From NCBI GenBank assembly GCA_945643635.1, contig CALZFC010000104.1, positions 389,501-453,500 on the forward strand: a DNA stretch of 64,000 bases, read 5' to 3'. A model generated the notes under the pieces. That model was given only the letters and a program-made list of their open reading frames with translations, did not search any database and was not told where the DNA came from. Origin of the DNA: Allodiplogaster sudhausi (taxonomy: Eukaryota > Nematoda > Chromadorea > Rhabditida > Diplogasteridae). The position numbers and the translations under genes were made by a program. Below, in pieces: positions 13,244 to 24,327 of this stretch. Position 1 is the first letter of the stretch; each line of letters starts with the position of its first letter.

Positions 13244-15122
13244 ATGAACGGAATGCAGAATGGAGGCGGCCAAAACGCTCAGGTTAGCATGGATTCTATA
13301 AGCAAACAACTGCTTTTTTGAACGGGAATAAAGTACTTGACGTTGTTGAAAAAAGCTGATTGGTTTTCACTTTTCCATTCTCTCATTTCATTTTCTTTTC
13401 ACTATGCTGTAATCAATCCTTTCAGCAAACAGAATATACTGCCTAAACTTCCGATATCCGTTAACTTTACTGTTCTATTTTCTACACTTTTATTTTTGCG
13501 ATGGTTTCCTCGGATTTTCAGAAGCAGGAGCAGGCTCGTCAGCAAGCAGAGAAGCAGGAGGCCGCAATCAATTCGATGCTCTATCAGGTTCGTTTGATTC
13601 TTCAGAATGAGTTGGGGAAAAACCATCGTTTATATTCACTACCGGTTGTAAGAATTGTTTTGTTTTTCTATTTTAATTTAATGCAATGACTTGAAGTTTC
13701 TACCAGACATTCCTCCCATAACCTTGCATATCTATAAGACAACTATTATACACAGTAGTTGAAGTGAGTTCGTCTAATTGTCCAGTCTAATCCAATGCGC
13801 TTGTTAATATTTGAAAGCAATCTTAAATGACAGTAGACGAGAATAGGTTTTATTGTTTGATGTAGTTCTGGTTTATCTGCTTGAAAGGCAGCAGAGGAAG
13901 AGAACTGGTTGAGATTCTCGACCAGGAGGCCCTGCTGCGTCTGACGAACTTGTCCGCCGTGCAGCCCGAGAGGGCGAAGATGGTCGAGAGCACCATCATC
14001 AACATGGCCAAGTCAGATTTCTCTCCAATTATACTTTTACATTGTTTACGGTCACAAAAATGGAACATGTACAATTAGACAACAATATTAAACGTGTTGT
14101 AATTATATCTTGCATAAACAATGTCAATATTATAGGCGCGGCCAAATTGCGGGCAAGCTTTCCGATGACGGACTCAAGCAGCTGCTCAACAGAATCTCCG
14201 AGCAGACCATGCACAAGACGACGGTTAAGGTACGGTAGCGGAGACACTGTAGATTTCGATGCGAGACCAACCGCTTTCTCTTGCGCAGCTTCAATGCGGA
14301 GTTTAAATTCCAACTCGCTTCAAATAATTTTCGGTATGGGTCATCACCAAAAAAACCAGGAAGGCATAGGCCTTAAAAGAAGAGTTATTCCGAGACTTTT
14401 TACACAATTTCCGGGAGGTTCCTTCAATTCCTATTTTCCGATTGGGTCTCTGGTATAAATGAGACCTATTTAAATTCTGCTCTTGTGAACGTGCTTTTCA
14501 CAACAACAGGAAATATAGGCCGCGTAAAACGCTTGGCTTAACACAAATAGGGCAATGCTTCTGATTAGATTTGTTTTAGTACAACTCGACCCATACATTA
14601 TCAGAACCATCTTGTAGGCTTCGTCACTAAAATGTTGCTCATTCTATATTATTATATAATAGAACGATATTATGTATCCTCGAGAGTGATCATTTTTGGT
14701 TAAACCATTCAAAGGATTCTATTCTTCCACATACTGTACACTGTTCGTTTCTTCAACCTGACCTCGAGTTTCTTTTATTTTTTTATAGTTGAACTAGCAA
14801 TTTTCGGGTATGTATGGGTGGAGAAAATGGAGATGTTAGTGCACTCGAAGATCGCTACAATTTCTCAAGAATGCGAAACTTGATTACTAGAGTACTTTAT
14901 TTATTTTGGTTCAGTTTATAAATTAACTTTAACTTTATTTACAACGTAAATAGCATCATCTGGCGAAATCGCAATGCATAGAAGTTAAAATGTTTAAAAG
15001 GGTGTGATTGATTGTTGGGGAGGAATGGTTGATTTGGGCCAACAATAAATGAACAAATCGATATTTATTAAATATTTCAGTTCGACCGCCGCCGTGCCGC
15101 AATCGACTCCGATTCGGACTGA
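13244..15122 (+). CDS. PDCD5: PDCD5 / TFAR19 homologue
   Basis: PDCD5 is a small conserved DNA-binding-fold protein implicated in apoptosis and in binding the chaperonin CCT; an archaeal counterpart exists. Five exons are visible. Exon 1 encodes MNGMQNGGGQNAQ. Exon 2 (13522-13587) encodes KQEQARQQAEKQEAAINSML. Exon 3 (from 13914) encodes ILDQEALLRLTNLSAVQPER and MVESTIINMAK. Exon 4 (14137-14230) encodes GQIAGKLSDDGLKQLLNRIS and HKTTVK. Exon 5 (15081-15122) encodes FDRRRAAIDSDSD-stop. This matches the family order (helical core, then a basic stretch and an acidic Asp/Ser tail). The protein is about 115-120 aa, near the usual 125. The last intron is about 850 bp. The start ATG follows AGGGAAGA. 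Confidence 0.93.
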
Positions 15123-15367
15123 CACCGACTCCGGTTTGGGCCAAGAACCGACTCCAAGTCCGAGAGGACAAGACAGAGACGGTGAATCCCCAAGTGCATT
15201 GTGTTCATTGTTTTTGTTTTTGCTTTTTGCTGCTTCTTTTGAACCCTCCACAGGCTTCCTTGTGCTCATTCAACATATTTGTGGTATCAGAACATGTGTA
15301 CTGCCAGGTATTTTCTTATCTCTTTGTTGGCAGTGTTTCTCTCTCTCTCTCTCTCACTGTCTGTCTC

Positions 15368-15398
<31 letters not shown>

Positions 15399-16875
15399 TT
15401 CTCTGTCTCTCTCTCTCACTGTCTGTCTCTCTGTCTGTCTGTCTCTCTCTCTCTCTTTATCTGTCTCTCTCTCTCTCGCACGCGCGCTCGTCCACGCCTT
15501 ACTTATTCTTGTCACATATTCTCTTCCCCTCCCACCTTTCTTTCCTTAACGCTGCCATTTAAATCTCCTAAGAGTTGTCGCTTCTTGTTTCCTCCGCTAG
15601 TGTTAGAAGTGGTTTTTTCCTCCGTTATTTGTACTTTCTCTGGTGATCCCTCCGTCTGTTTCGCACCCTGAAATGGTTATTCTTCTTTTTTTAAACTCCA
15701 TATACGCCGTTTGTTCCTGTGTTTTAAAGAAGAAAACATTGCATAAAAAAACACTGTGCTCCTTGAGCGGATCCTTGAGCAGGGCAGCACAACAAATTCG
15801 CGATGACTGAACGATTTGGCGTAAGAAATTGTTAGGCTTTTTGCCATGAAATTTTGACTCCCTGCTTAAAAGGGGAGAGAAAAGTGGCGAAAGCAAATGA
15901 ATTATGCCGGCAAGAGGGGCGGCTTGTCTTCTTCTCTGCCAGAAGTCGTCCCCGAGGGCCACTACCATGCCATGATTCTCTTCCCTCCTCCTTCCCCCGA
16001 AGTGACCACAGATATCAATTCCTTTCTTCTGCCCGAAGCGCAATGATGAACGAGAGAAGACTGAGCTGTGAAATGGAAAAAGGCGGCCATCATGGCGTGC
16101 TGACAACAGCGCTTAGAGGGAGATGTTGCCGCGGGGGAACGCCCCAGGGGAAGGGGGTGAGAGAGAGAGAGAGAGAGAGAAAGGAAGGATGAGAGAGCGC
16201 GAAAAGTAAAGAGAGAATGCATGAAAGAGAGGGAGAGAGAGAGAAAGAGGGAAAGAGAGAGGGAGGCAGAGAGAGAATGACAGTATGAGTGCGCGAAGAA
16301 AGGGGACAAAAGGAACAAGAGAGATGGATGAGACGTGAGAAAAGAGGAATGAAATGGAAAGCGAAAGAGGAGGTGCCGGAGATGAGCTGCTCTGGAATAA
16401 GCATAACCAAATACGCAGAAGAGATAAGGAATGCTCTCATCTCCGCTCTCATGATCTGTGCTGATTTTAGAGATTCACAGCGATCTTCGAATCTGACTTC
16501 TCGTGGTGATGACTAGGAGTAAGGTGAACACATAAACAAGGAAAGATGGAGGAAGAGAGAGCGAGAAAGAGAGAGAGAGAGGCAGAGATGGTGAGAGAGA
16601 GAGATGGAAGAACGAACAAAACTCGAAGAGATTGACTGCCTTCGAAGAGTGCACCCTCCATCCAACCATATATTTGCTCTCCGGCTTTAATAGGAAAGCG
16701 ACGCGAGAAGAAATGTATCACTCGGCAAACTGCATATATGCATTCTCAATCTAATGTCTCTTTTTCTCCTTTCTTCTTTCGCCATCCCTCTCCATCACCC
16801 TCTCTATTTTTTTCTCCACCTCTCTCTCCCTCTCTCCCTCTCGCTCTCTCATATCTGCTATATTCATTATATATA

Positions 16876-16925
<50 letters not shown>
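15123..16925. repeat. Low-complexity block downstream of PDCD5: CT/CTGT, GA and (TA)n
   Basis: It contains a CT/CTGT tract at about 15341-15479, purine-rich GA tracts at about 16158-16290 and 16555-16612, a pyrimidine tract at 16795-16850 and a (TA)n tract at about 16868-16925 that abuts the fold-back element. The long open frames here (poly Leu-Ser, Arg-Glu or Tyr-Ile) are by-products of the repeats. I find no supported gene. Confidence 0.85.
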
Positions 16926-16928
<3 letters not shown>

Positions 16929-18046
16929 TCCCGCCCAGGATCTTGGTACCAAGGAGGGATCGGATGCATCGGAGGGATCCAAATGCATCCTCGTTAATAA
17001 CTATTGTTCAAGGGAAAATAAAAATATTTTAAATGGTAGATTAGGTTGCTTATAGAGAACGGATGTTACTGTTAAAAAATCAATAATTTCTTATCACTTG
17101 ATAAGAAGTTATCAGTTTTCGCTTATAAAAAATTTAATTTCTTATATTTTTCAATGAAATTTCTTCTGTACCATTATTTTGTCTCTACCCTCATCCCCAA
17201 ATAATAAAATGAGAGATTTTATCATTGATAACGGAAATCGCTAAAACAGACCTTTTCACACATGTCCATTAGCTGAGCAGATTCGCCTAACGATTCTGAA
17301 TCTAATTATGTAATCAGTTTTCAAAATAAAGTGCCGGTTAACAATATGTTTTTGATTGTGTGTACTTTGCAAGTCTTTCTTCAGAAAGAACAGGGCAGGG
17401 AGGCTTCTCAGGCCGAGGGGGCGGGGCCCAACCCTTTTTTTCTCTGCCTGTGCTATTTCGCTACCTCAAACTTGGGTAATTAAACCGAAGACAAAAAGGC
17501 GCGCGCTAAATTTCTGAGGTTCAATGCTACTGCAGATTTGGACACATCATACCGGGCCAAAATTTTGACAAAGACCAAGACAATGGGGAATCCTGAAGAA
17601 AGACTTGCAAAGTACACACAATCTAAAATGTTGTAACCCGGCACTTTCTGTTGAAAACTGATTACATAATTAGATTCAGAATCGTAAGGCGAATCTTTAC
17701 ATCATATGAACATGAGTGATAAGGTCTCAGTTATCGATTTCCGTTATCAATGATAAAATCTCCCATTTTATTATTTGGGGATGTGGGTAGAGACAAAATA
17801 ATGGTACAGGAGAAATTTCATTGAAAAATATAAGAAATGAAATTTTTTATAAGCGAAAACTGATAACTTCTTATCAAGTGATAAGAAATTATTGATTTTT
17901 AAACAGTAACATCCGTTCTCTATAAGCAACCTAATGCACCATTTAAAATATTTTTATTTTCCCTTGAACAATAGTTATTAACGAGGATGCATTTGGATCC
18001 CTCCGATGCATCCGATCCCTCCTTGGTACCAAGATCCTGGGCGGGA

Positions 18047-18049
<3 letters not shown>
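16926..18049. mobile_element. Fold-back DNA element, Tc1/mariner-like ends, inserted at TA
   Basis: The left end begins CAGTCCCGCCCAGGATCTTG and the right end is its reverse complement. Both ends are directly bordered by TA, itself within (TA)n tracts. The inverted arms extend about 450 bp each (left 16926-17382, right 17596-18049) with only scattered mismatches and small indels, for example GGTAGATTAGG against GGTGCATTAGG. A central region of about 210 bp (17383-17595) is not part of the repeat. No transposase frame is visible, so it would be non-autonomous. A TA duplication and a CAGT end fit the known Tc1/mariner pattern; assignment to that superfamily is inference. Confidence 0.9.

Positions 18050-18107
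<58 letters not shown>
18050..18107. repeat. (TA)n tract right of the fold-back element
   Basis: A pure TA dinucleotide tract follows the right end of the fold-back element and mirrors the tract on its left. The element either inserted into a pre-existing TA microsatellite or seeded expansion of the tract at its ends. Confidence 0.95.
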
Positions 18108-18110
<3 letters not shown>

Positions 18111-18290
18111 CTATCTCTCTCAATCTCCTTTTCCTCTCTCCATTCACTTTATGCAACTTATTCTTCGTACTTCTTCAATGACTTTGACTTGGTTACTTAC
18201 TGCTTTTTTTTTTACAATTTGGCCAATGACATTTTTTTTTGTATCTGGTTTCAAATTCTCGAAATATACGATACTTCGTTTTCTTTCGCA

Positions 18291-18295
<5 letters not shown>

Positions 18296-18334
<39 letters not shown>

Positions 18335-18623
18335 CTCTTTCTGTCCATCTCTCTCTCTCTCTCTCTATCTCTCTCTTTTTCCTTTCCTCCTTTTTCTCTC
18401 AGTCTCTCTCGTTATTGTCACGAATCAGAGTTGAGAGTACAGTGTAGTTTTCGTGCATAGCAAGTCATCTAAGTTCAGAAACACTTCATTCACCATTCCG
18501 AGCGACTGAAGTTCTACGTGGAGGTGTTCTCCGCCTCACTCTCTCCTTCCTTGGGGGCATCAGCACCCCAGGCGCAACCACCTGCCTCCTCCATCCCCCT
18601 ATCTTCCTCTCTCTCTCTCTCCC

Positions 18624-18688
<65 letters not shown>

Positions 18689-18690
18689 TC
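18296..18690. repeat. CT microsatellites upstream of the 18.8-kb gene
   Basis: Two CT blocks lie at about 18296-18380 and 18606-18686, separated by mixed sequence. The second sits about 70 bp before the proposed start codon at 18755 and could serve as the pyrimidine tract of an upstream (or trans-splice) acceptor. Confidence 0.85.
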
Positions 18691-18754
18691 CGTTGTGTGC
18701 CAACCGTCCATACGTGGCTTGGTGGCCAACCAGCCGGTGGCGGCATCTGCGGCC

Positions 18755-19861
18755 ATGAGTACGGCAACAGCTAATGAGAGACTGATCGGTTTGAGCTCGT
18801 TTTTTTTCTCTCTGCCCACCCCCCCCCCTCTCTCTCTCTCCTTCTTCTCTTCTAGTATCTCTTTCCATCTCTCTCTTCCTATACATGTGTCTCCTAATCT
18901 CTCTTCCCTTCTCTCTTGCATCCTTTTTCTCATACCTTTTTCTTCTCTCTCGCCCTCTGATTTTTTTTCTAATATTCATTCTCTTTGACTTCTCTCACCA
19001 TTTCTCTCTTTCTCTCTCTCCCTCTCTCCTTCTCTCTCTCCCTCTCTCTCTCTTTCTCACTCCCTCTCTCCTTCTCTCTTTCTCTCTCTCTTACCCTCTC
19101 TCTTGCTCTCGTTCTTCTCTCCCCCTTTGAAGACCGCCGCCTCCGTGTCTTTCACAAGAAGAAGCCCGTCCTTCATCCCCTCTGCGTCCGCTACGACCTC
19201 GCTCTGGCCGAGGCGGAGAGAGTGAAGACGCCTGTCATCTCGCCCCTCGTGATGAAGGAGGAAGATTCGCCACTTTCGGTGTGTTTCTGGGATTTCTGAG
19301 GTTTAGCGTACTGTAAGAGCAGATAAGACGATTACATTTATCAGTTTAGTAATTTCCACTCAGAATCGGCCTGAACCCGGTGTGTCAACAAAAATGAGAA
19401 CTGTGAGTTCAGGCACTGCAAAATGGATTCATATGCACAGCTCACATATTTTCTACTCGTTCTCAAGAGGGAAGACTGCCATGAAAATATATACATATTT
19501 CCTTGCCATTAGATTGAAATTAGCAACGATGACTGTCTATGTACTTCCAGCAGGCACGACGTAGCCAAGTTAAAGAAATTAAAAAAAAACTTTGTTTAAT
19601 ATATATGTAGTATGTATAATTATATGATCTTCTTATTCCAGTTTTCTCCTCGCCACGCGCGCCACAGAAGCACAAACGATGAAACGACGACGGACAAGGA
19701 AGATGCAGGACGGGCCCAGAGAGGGAGAGGGTCAGTGGCACAAAATGAGTGGAGAGCGAGAGTGAACAGAGTGAGTTGAGAGAGAGAGAGAGGGATTGGA
19801 GAGAGAGTGAGCTAATATAGAGAGAGTGGAAGGAGAGAGGGTGGAGAGAGGGAGAGTATAG

Positions 19862-19898
<37 letters not shown>

Positions 19899-20152
19899 GA
19901 GTCAAAATTCGAATAAGATGAGGATGAGCGAGATAAAGACCTGGGTAAACGTAATCAATTCAGAGGTAAAAAAAAAACAAGCTAATTTAATAGAACTAAT
20001 TTTGAGGAGCAAATGAATCTTCCTCTTTCAGAAAGCTTCGCCGCCGCTCGGCCTCGCTCACCGCCGCCGTCTGTCGCTTTCAGTCGATTGACGAAGAGGC
20101 GCAGCAGCCAATCACGGCCGGCGTCTCGCACGGATCTCCCTCTCTACCGTAG
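18755..20152 (+). CDS. Small basic protein, family not recognised
   Basis: Four exons join in consistent phase. Exon 1 is 18755-18788 ([11 protein letters not shown], with GCGGCC just before the ATG). Exon 2 ends at the GTGTGT donor at 19279 and encodes [20 protein letters not shown] followed by [20 protein letters not shown] and an acidic KEEDS. Exon 3 starts after TTATTCCAG near 19642 and encodes a His/Arg/Thr/Asp-rich stretch. Exon 4 starts after TTTCAG near 20032, encodes [20 protein letters not shown] and ends [12 protein letters not shown]. The product is about 140 aa with no visible signal peptide or membrane segment. RRRSAS is a kinase-type basic-Ser site. The phase agreement across three introns is the main support. 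The CT-rich introns are unusually long for such small exons. I do not recognise a family. Confidence 0.55.
18823..19112. repeat. Long pyrimidine-rich CT tract in intron
   Basis: Nearly 300 bp of CT-rich sequence fills the first intron of the 18.8-kb gene up to the 3' splice site at about 19131. It is pyrimidine on the sense strand throughout. Confidence 0.9.
19775..19897. repeat. GA-rich tract
   Basis: A GAGA-rich purine tract lies in the third intron of the 18.8-kb gene. Its orientation is opposite to the CT tract in the first intron. Confidence 0.85.
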
Positions 20153-20718
20153 TCAAGCCGCGCTCTCTCCAGCAGTTTCTGTTTTCGTAAGAGATGTATG
20201 CCGATAAAGAGCTTCTTCTTCGTCTGCTTTTGCCACTCCGCCATGATACGTCGCTCATGCCACGGGCAGTCCCAGGGGAGTAGGATGGGGCAAGGGGAGG
20301 GAGAGTTAGAGAGAGAGAGAAGAGAGAGATGGACAGAGAGAAGAGAGGGAGAGAGAGAAAAATACAGTGAGAGAGAAAGAGATAAAAGACGAGAGGGATG
20401 AAAATGAATAAGTGGAATAAGAAGGCGGGAATATCCATCCGCTGCTCTCCCCTATCAGTGTACACTGAGTATGTTCTCGTCTATCGACGCTCTTCTCTGT
20501 GAGCCTTCTCCTTCCTCCCCACTCATCGCTGCGCCGACTCCACGGAAGACTACGGTAGCCTCTAGCATCTCTCTCTCTCTACTTCTACCTTTCTTTTAGT
20601 GAAAATATCAATTTATTCTTAATAAAAAAAGAATATAAATTATCTCGGTTCCTCTGCATGATCAAACTGACGGTCAGTAAAAACTGACCAAAAGAGTGAC
20701 AGAAAAAGTTGTTTGCAA

Positions 20719-21841
20719 ATGAAGATGTCAACATCTAACGTCCTGACGTCGTCGAATACGTCAAAATCCGCGTCCATTCCTGCTTCACTCATGCTGCCCA
20801 CATCTGCCTACAGTACCCCCTCCATGACCTCTTCCGAATCCACTTCGGGTCCCGCCACGATCTGCTGCCACGGTCACCTCGTCCCACCAGAACAAGTATG
20901 CGCCAAAATGCATTCGTAAACCACCGCTTTGTTCTCTTGCGCTCCTCTTCTTCGTCATCTCTTCCTCTCCATAAGTTTCTGAAAAAAAGTTTCATTTATT
21001 TATTGGTCGATGGCATCAAATGTGCACTTGGATATTTTTGCACGAAAGACTATGATTCTCTGCATCTATCTTTCTCCCTCTCTCTCCTTTACCCTCTATC
21101 TCTCCATCTCCCTCACCCTGTCTTCCTCTCTCTGTCCCTCTCCCTCTCCCTCTCTCCTTCCAGCCCACGTGCACTCCTCACCTGACCACTGCCTTCTCGT
21201 CCTCCTCCCGTCTCGCTCCTCCTCCGCCCCTCTCCTCCTCCTCCACTTCCTCCTGGCCTCCTTCCGACTCCTCTTTTCTGGCTGCCGCTGCAGCCGCGGT
21301 CGCTGCGGTCGCGCATGTTCCAGTTCTCTATGACCAGCTTGCGCTCACTCGTAAGTTCGGAAATATATGTATTTCACATCTCTCTCTCTCTCTCTCTTTG
21401 CTTCCTCATTTCGTCGTATTTTCCAACTTCTCTAATATCCTCTCTTTCCTCTCTTGTCTCTCTCTCTCTCTCTCCCTTTCACTTTCCTACAGTCGGTGCG
21501 TGGCAGTCCTGGGGCAAGATGCGTCGGCCGCGCACCGCCTTCACGTCGGAGCAGCTGCTCGAGCTGGAGAGGCAGTTCGCAGAGAATCGGTGAGTTCTTT
21601 CACACTGCTAATAGAAATAGAGAGGAAAATAGAGAGGGAGAGATAAATGGAGGGCGAGGAGTATGAAAGATTTCAGAGAAAGAGAGGGAAGAAAGAGAGA
21701 GACATGAGACAGAGACACACACAAGAGATAGCAGAGATAGCGGAGAGATATGTAGAGAGACTGTGAAAGAGAGTCAGCGGATGTATATCTCTGTTTCTCT
21801 CTCTCTCTCTCTCTGTTTCTCTCTCTCTCACTCTATCTCTG

Positions 21842-21877
<36 letters not shown>

Positions 21878-22176
21878 TCTTTAGATACCTCAGTCGTCCT
21901 CGTCGCTATCAACTTGCCCAGCAGCTCGCACTTACCGAAACGCAGGTCCGCATACATTCATATTCTTCGTTAAATACCAGACGTTTCCTCTACAATCTAC
22001 TATCGATTGATTCATTGAATTATTCGCCTCTTCTTATTCAATGAGTATATTATGCAAATGTTTCGTTTCAGGTGAAGATCTGGTTCCAGAACCGCCGGAT
22101 GAAGAGCAAGCGATGCCAGCCAATAGCAGCAGAGAATGGCGCAACGCCAACCACGGCGTCGGATTCAATCTTCTGA
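20719..22176 (+). CDS. mnx1: MNX/HB9 (ceh-12)-type homeodomain transcription factor
   Basis: MNX proteins are nuclear homeodomain factors that specify motor neurons and pancreas; ceh-12 is the nematode member. Five exons: the first starts at ATG 20719 and is Ser/Thr-rich; the second encodes a Ser/Pro stretch and a poly-Ala run with VAHVPVLYDQLALT; the third carries RRPRTAFTSEQLLELERQFA; the fourth YLSRPRRYQLAQQLALTETQ; the fifth VKIWFQNRRMK and a short tail ending ASDSIF-stop. RRPRTAFTS..LLELE, YLSRP.R and LTETQVKIWFQNRRMK are MNX-class signatures. The residue after NRRMK is Ser in SKR, where vertebrate MNX has Trp (WKR); nematode members vary here. The protein is about 200 aa. Introns split the homeodomain twice and are filled with CT/GA repeats. 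Assignment to MNX rather than another ANTP-class group is from memory of the motifs. Confidence 0.85.
21378..21878. repeat. CT/GA repeats in homeobox introns
   Basis: CT tracts occur at about 21379-21396 and 21458-21476 before the third exon, a GA-rich segment at 21620-21735, and CT tracts at 21790-21876 directly before the acceptor of the fourth exon. Confidence 0.85.
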
Positions 22177-24032
22177 ATGCTCCTTATCTTAAGAGAGAGA
22201 GAGAGAGAGAGAGAGAAAGATAGAGATATAGAGGTGACAGAGATAGAGAGAGAGAATGGAGGGAGGAGAGAGTAAGAGAGAAGAGCTAGACACTAGTATA
22301 TGAGCATACATATGTATGTATGTATTCACCGTGCCCCCTCTCTTTGTGTTTTGATAAGATATTTGCCGATAAAGAGATTGTACATCGTTTTCACAACTCT
22401 CCGCCGCGAAAGTGTCAACCTGAGGAGGAGAGAAAATCATTTTTAATCACTATTGAGATTAAAACGGAAATGATTAAAAGGATCTGTTGAGGTGATCCCG
22501 ACCTCCTCAAAGAACTCAACACTTCAAAGACGAAGAAGGTGAGGACTTCGTAGTTGGATCTAAATCATTCACTATCACTTCACGCACTCCCGAACCAAGC
22601 AGTGTACCCCAGCCGGGAACTCTCCAACTTCAATCACTAGCATGACTCCTCTCCCGCGATTCCAATAGTTCCCCTCATTTATGTTTCCTTTCCCCATGCA
22701 TGTGTCAGACTGTAAATCTGCAGATAAAATTGTGAGATGATGAGACCGCAGTGAGAAGAGAACTAGTGGCTCCACCCGGCTTATAAACCAAGTCTAGGGG
22801 AGGAGCCTAAAACTGTATAACTTGCTGCATAACAGCATTGTTCTCAGAATCAATCTGTCTAATCGTCTAACATATGCTATTTCTCCTCTTCCGGAAGATT
22901 CCCGAGACAATCAGATAATCGTTTGGCAAGGGAAAATGCCTTAAGGATGAATAACACTGACTGGAAGTGGCTTCCGGCACAAAAATAACAATCGAATTAG
23001 AAAGTAGCGAAATGTATATATACATTCCGCGACATCAATGAGGATTACTCGAACGATGATTTCGGAAAATTGAATATATATTCATCATACATACGTATGT
23101 ATGTGCATACGTGAGGCCTTTATTACATCGACTTTTAGAATGCGAGAAAGCAAATGGATTAATATTTGACTAATATATTAGGTGCAAAAACGTTGAAATG
23201 TGAGACTATACGTAAATATTTTCTTCATTTCTAGTGTTTAATAAACAGCTTATCAGAAAACATTTTCTTATGTACGTAATTGAAGAAATCGTGTTTTTTC
23301 TAATAAACTTGAATTTAAAGGATAAGGAATCCGTGCCAAAATGAAGGGAAAAGTCAACTTTTAATTCATTAAAATGAAAACTGAAATTGGAACACTTGAT
23401 TACTTGTGAAAATCCGTCAATTCACGGGGAGAATAAAGTAAACGTGCAAATAAAGTGACTGAAAAGTATAAAAAGCTTTTCTGAAATGAGAAATCATCTC
23501 TGTCTCAATGCATTTTTTTCTCTATTATATTTCATTCTACAGGCAAAAGTAACTAGGATGGTTCATAAAATGAACATCAAATTGCATTGGTATCATTTTT
23601 GTTGCATTGGTATAATTTTTTGGGTTTCGGTCTGGGCCTTTGTATGAAGCTTATTGGTTTACTCATCCTCCCTAACTTTTTGCTCCGCACACGTATTGCA
23701 AAGTTCGAGAGCGAATTCATCTTTATGTGGTAGTGTTATGCTTATCCCTCTGCATAAATTATCTCCAGATATAGGTTTTATATTAATCGGCTAAACAAAT
23801 TTCCATTATCGTTTTGTAGTTGCATAATCGTTCATTCCACGTGGAAGCTATACATGAAAATTATACATGCCATGTATGGCTATACAAAAATTAAAAACTA
23901 TTTCTACATTTGACTTTGGTATATGGGGGTTCACTCATGTCAAAGCGATGTTTTATTCGAGTTGTTGCCGTGAATGTTAATGAGGGAATGGATCGACGAA
24001 GTGTGAGGCGAGACGAGAGGAAGCGAGAGCGG
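22177..24032. other. Intergenic region after the homeobox gene
   Basis: A GA tract at 22190-22218 begins just after the stop codon, with further GA-rich sequence to about 22280. Short alternating ATAC/GTAT palindromic clusters are seen at about 22305-22325 and 23085-23110. I see no supported exon. The rest is AT-rich. Confidence 0.6.
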
Positions 24033-24173
24033 TTAGTTGACCAGCAGCTTCCGGGCTTTGTCCGCAAGATCGAAGCGGCTCTTGGCATCGTAGAAGACTG
24101 CGAGCTGCTTTTGCACCGGTTTGTTAGGGGCTCCCGCTGGGTTCACGCCGGGCGAGACGAGCATGTTGATAGC
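24033..24173 (-). CDS. Orphan terminal exon downstream of GCLC
   Basis: On the minus strand an acceptor CTTGCAG precedes 46 open codons and TAA. The encoded peptide begins AINMLVSPGVNPAGAPNKPV and ends FDLADKARKLLVN. It looks like a real C-terminal exon (even composition, good acceptor). However, the nearest upstream exon on this strand is the stop-containing last exon of GCLC at 24328, and I found no donor there in a matching phase. It may be an alternative last exon, the end of a nested gene, or a relic. I do not recognise the family. Confidence 0.35.
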   Translation of the reverse strand, partial: AINMLVSPGVNPAGAPNKPVQKQLAVFYDAKSRFDLADKARKLLVN

Positions 24174-24327
24174 CTGCAAGATATTAGATATTGAGAGAGA
24201 TAAAGAGAGTGAGAGGGGGGGGGTGAGAAATTTGAAAGCTCAATTTGAAAACTATGCAGAAGTTAAATATTTTTTAAGAATGTAGCAAAATAGTAATGCT
24301 GATGCTGAAAACAGGGTTAGTCCTTTT

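Noticed and set aside
15049..15671. Long plus-strand ORFs rich in Leu-Ser repeats after the PDCD5 stop
   Set aside because: They are translations of CT/CTGT microsatellite in several frames at once; there is no splice or family support.
16746..18156. ORFs with runs of Tyr-Ile on both strands
   Set aside because: They come from (TA)n tracts and the ends of the fold-back element.
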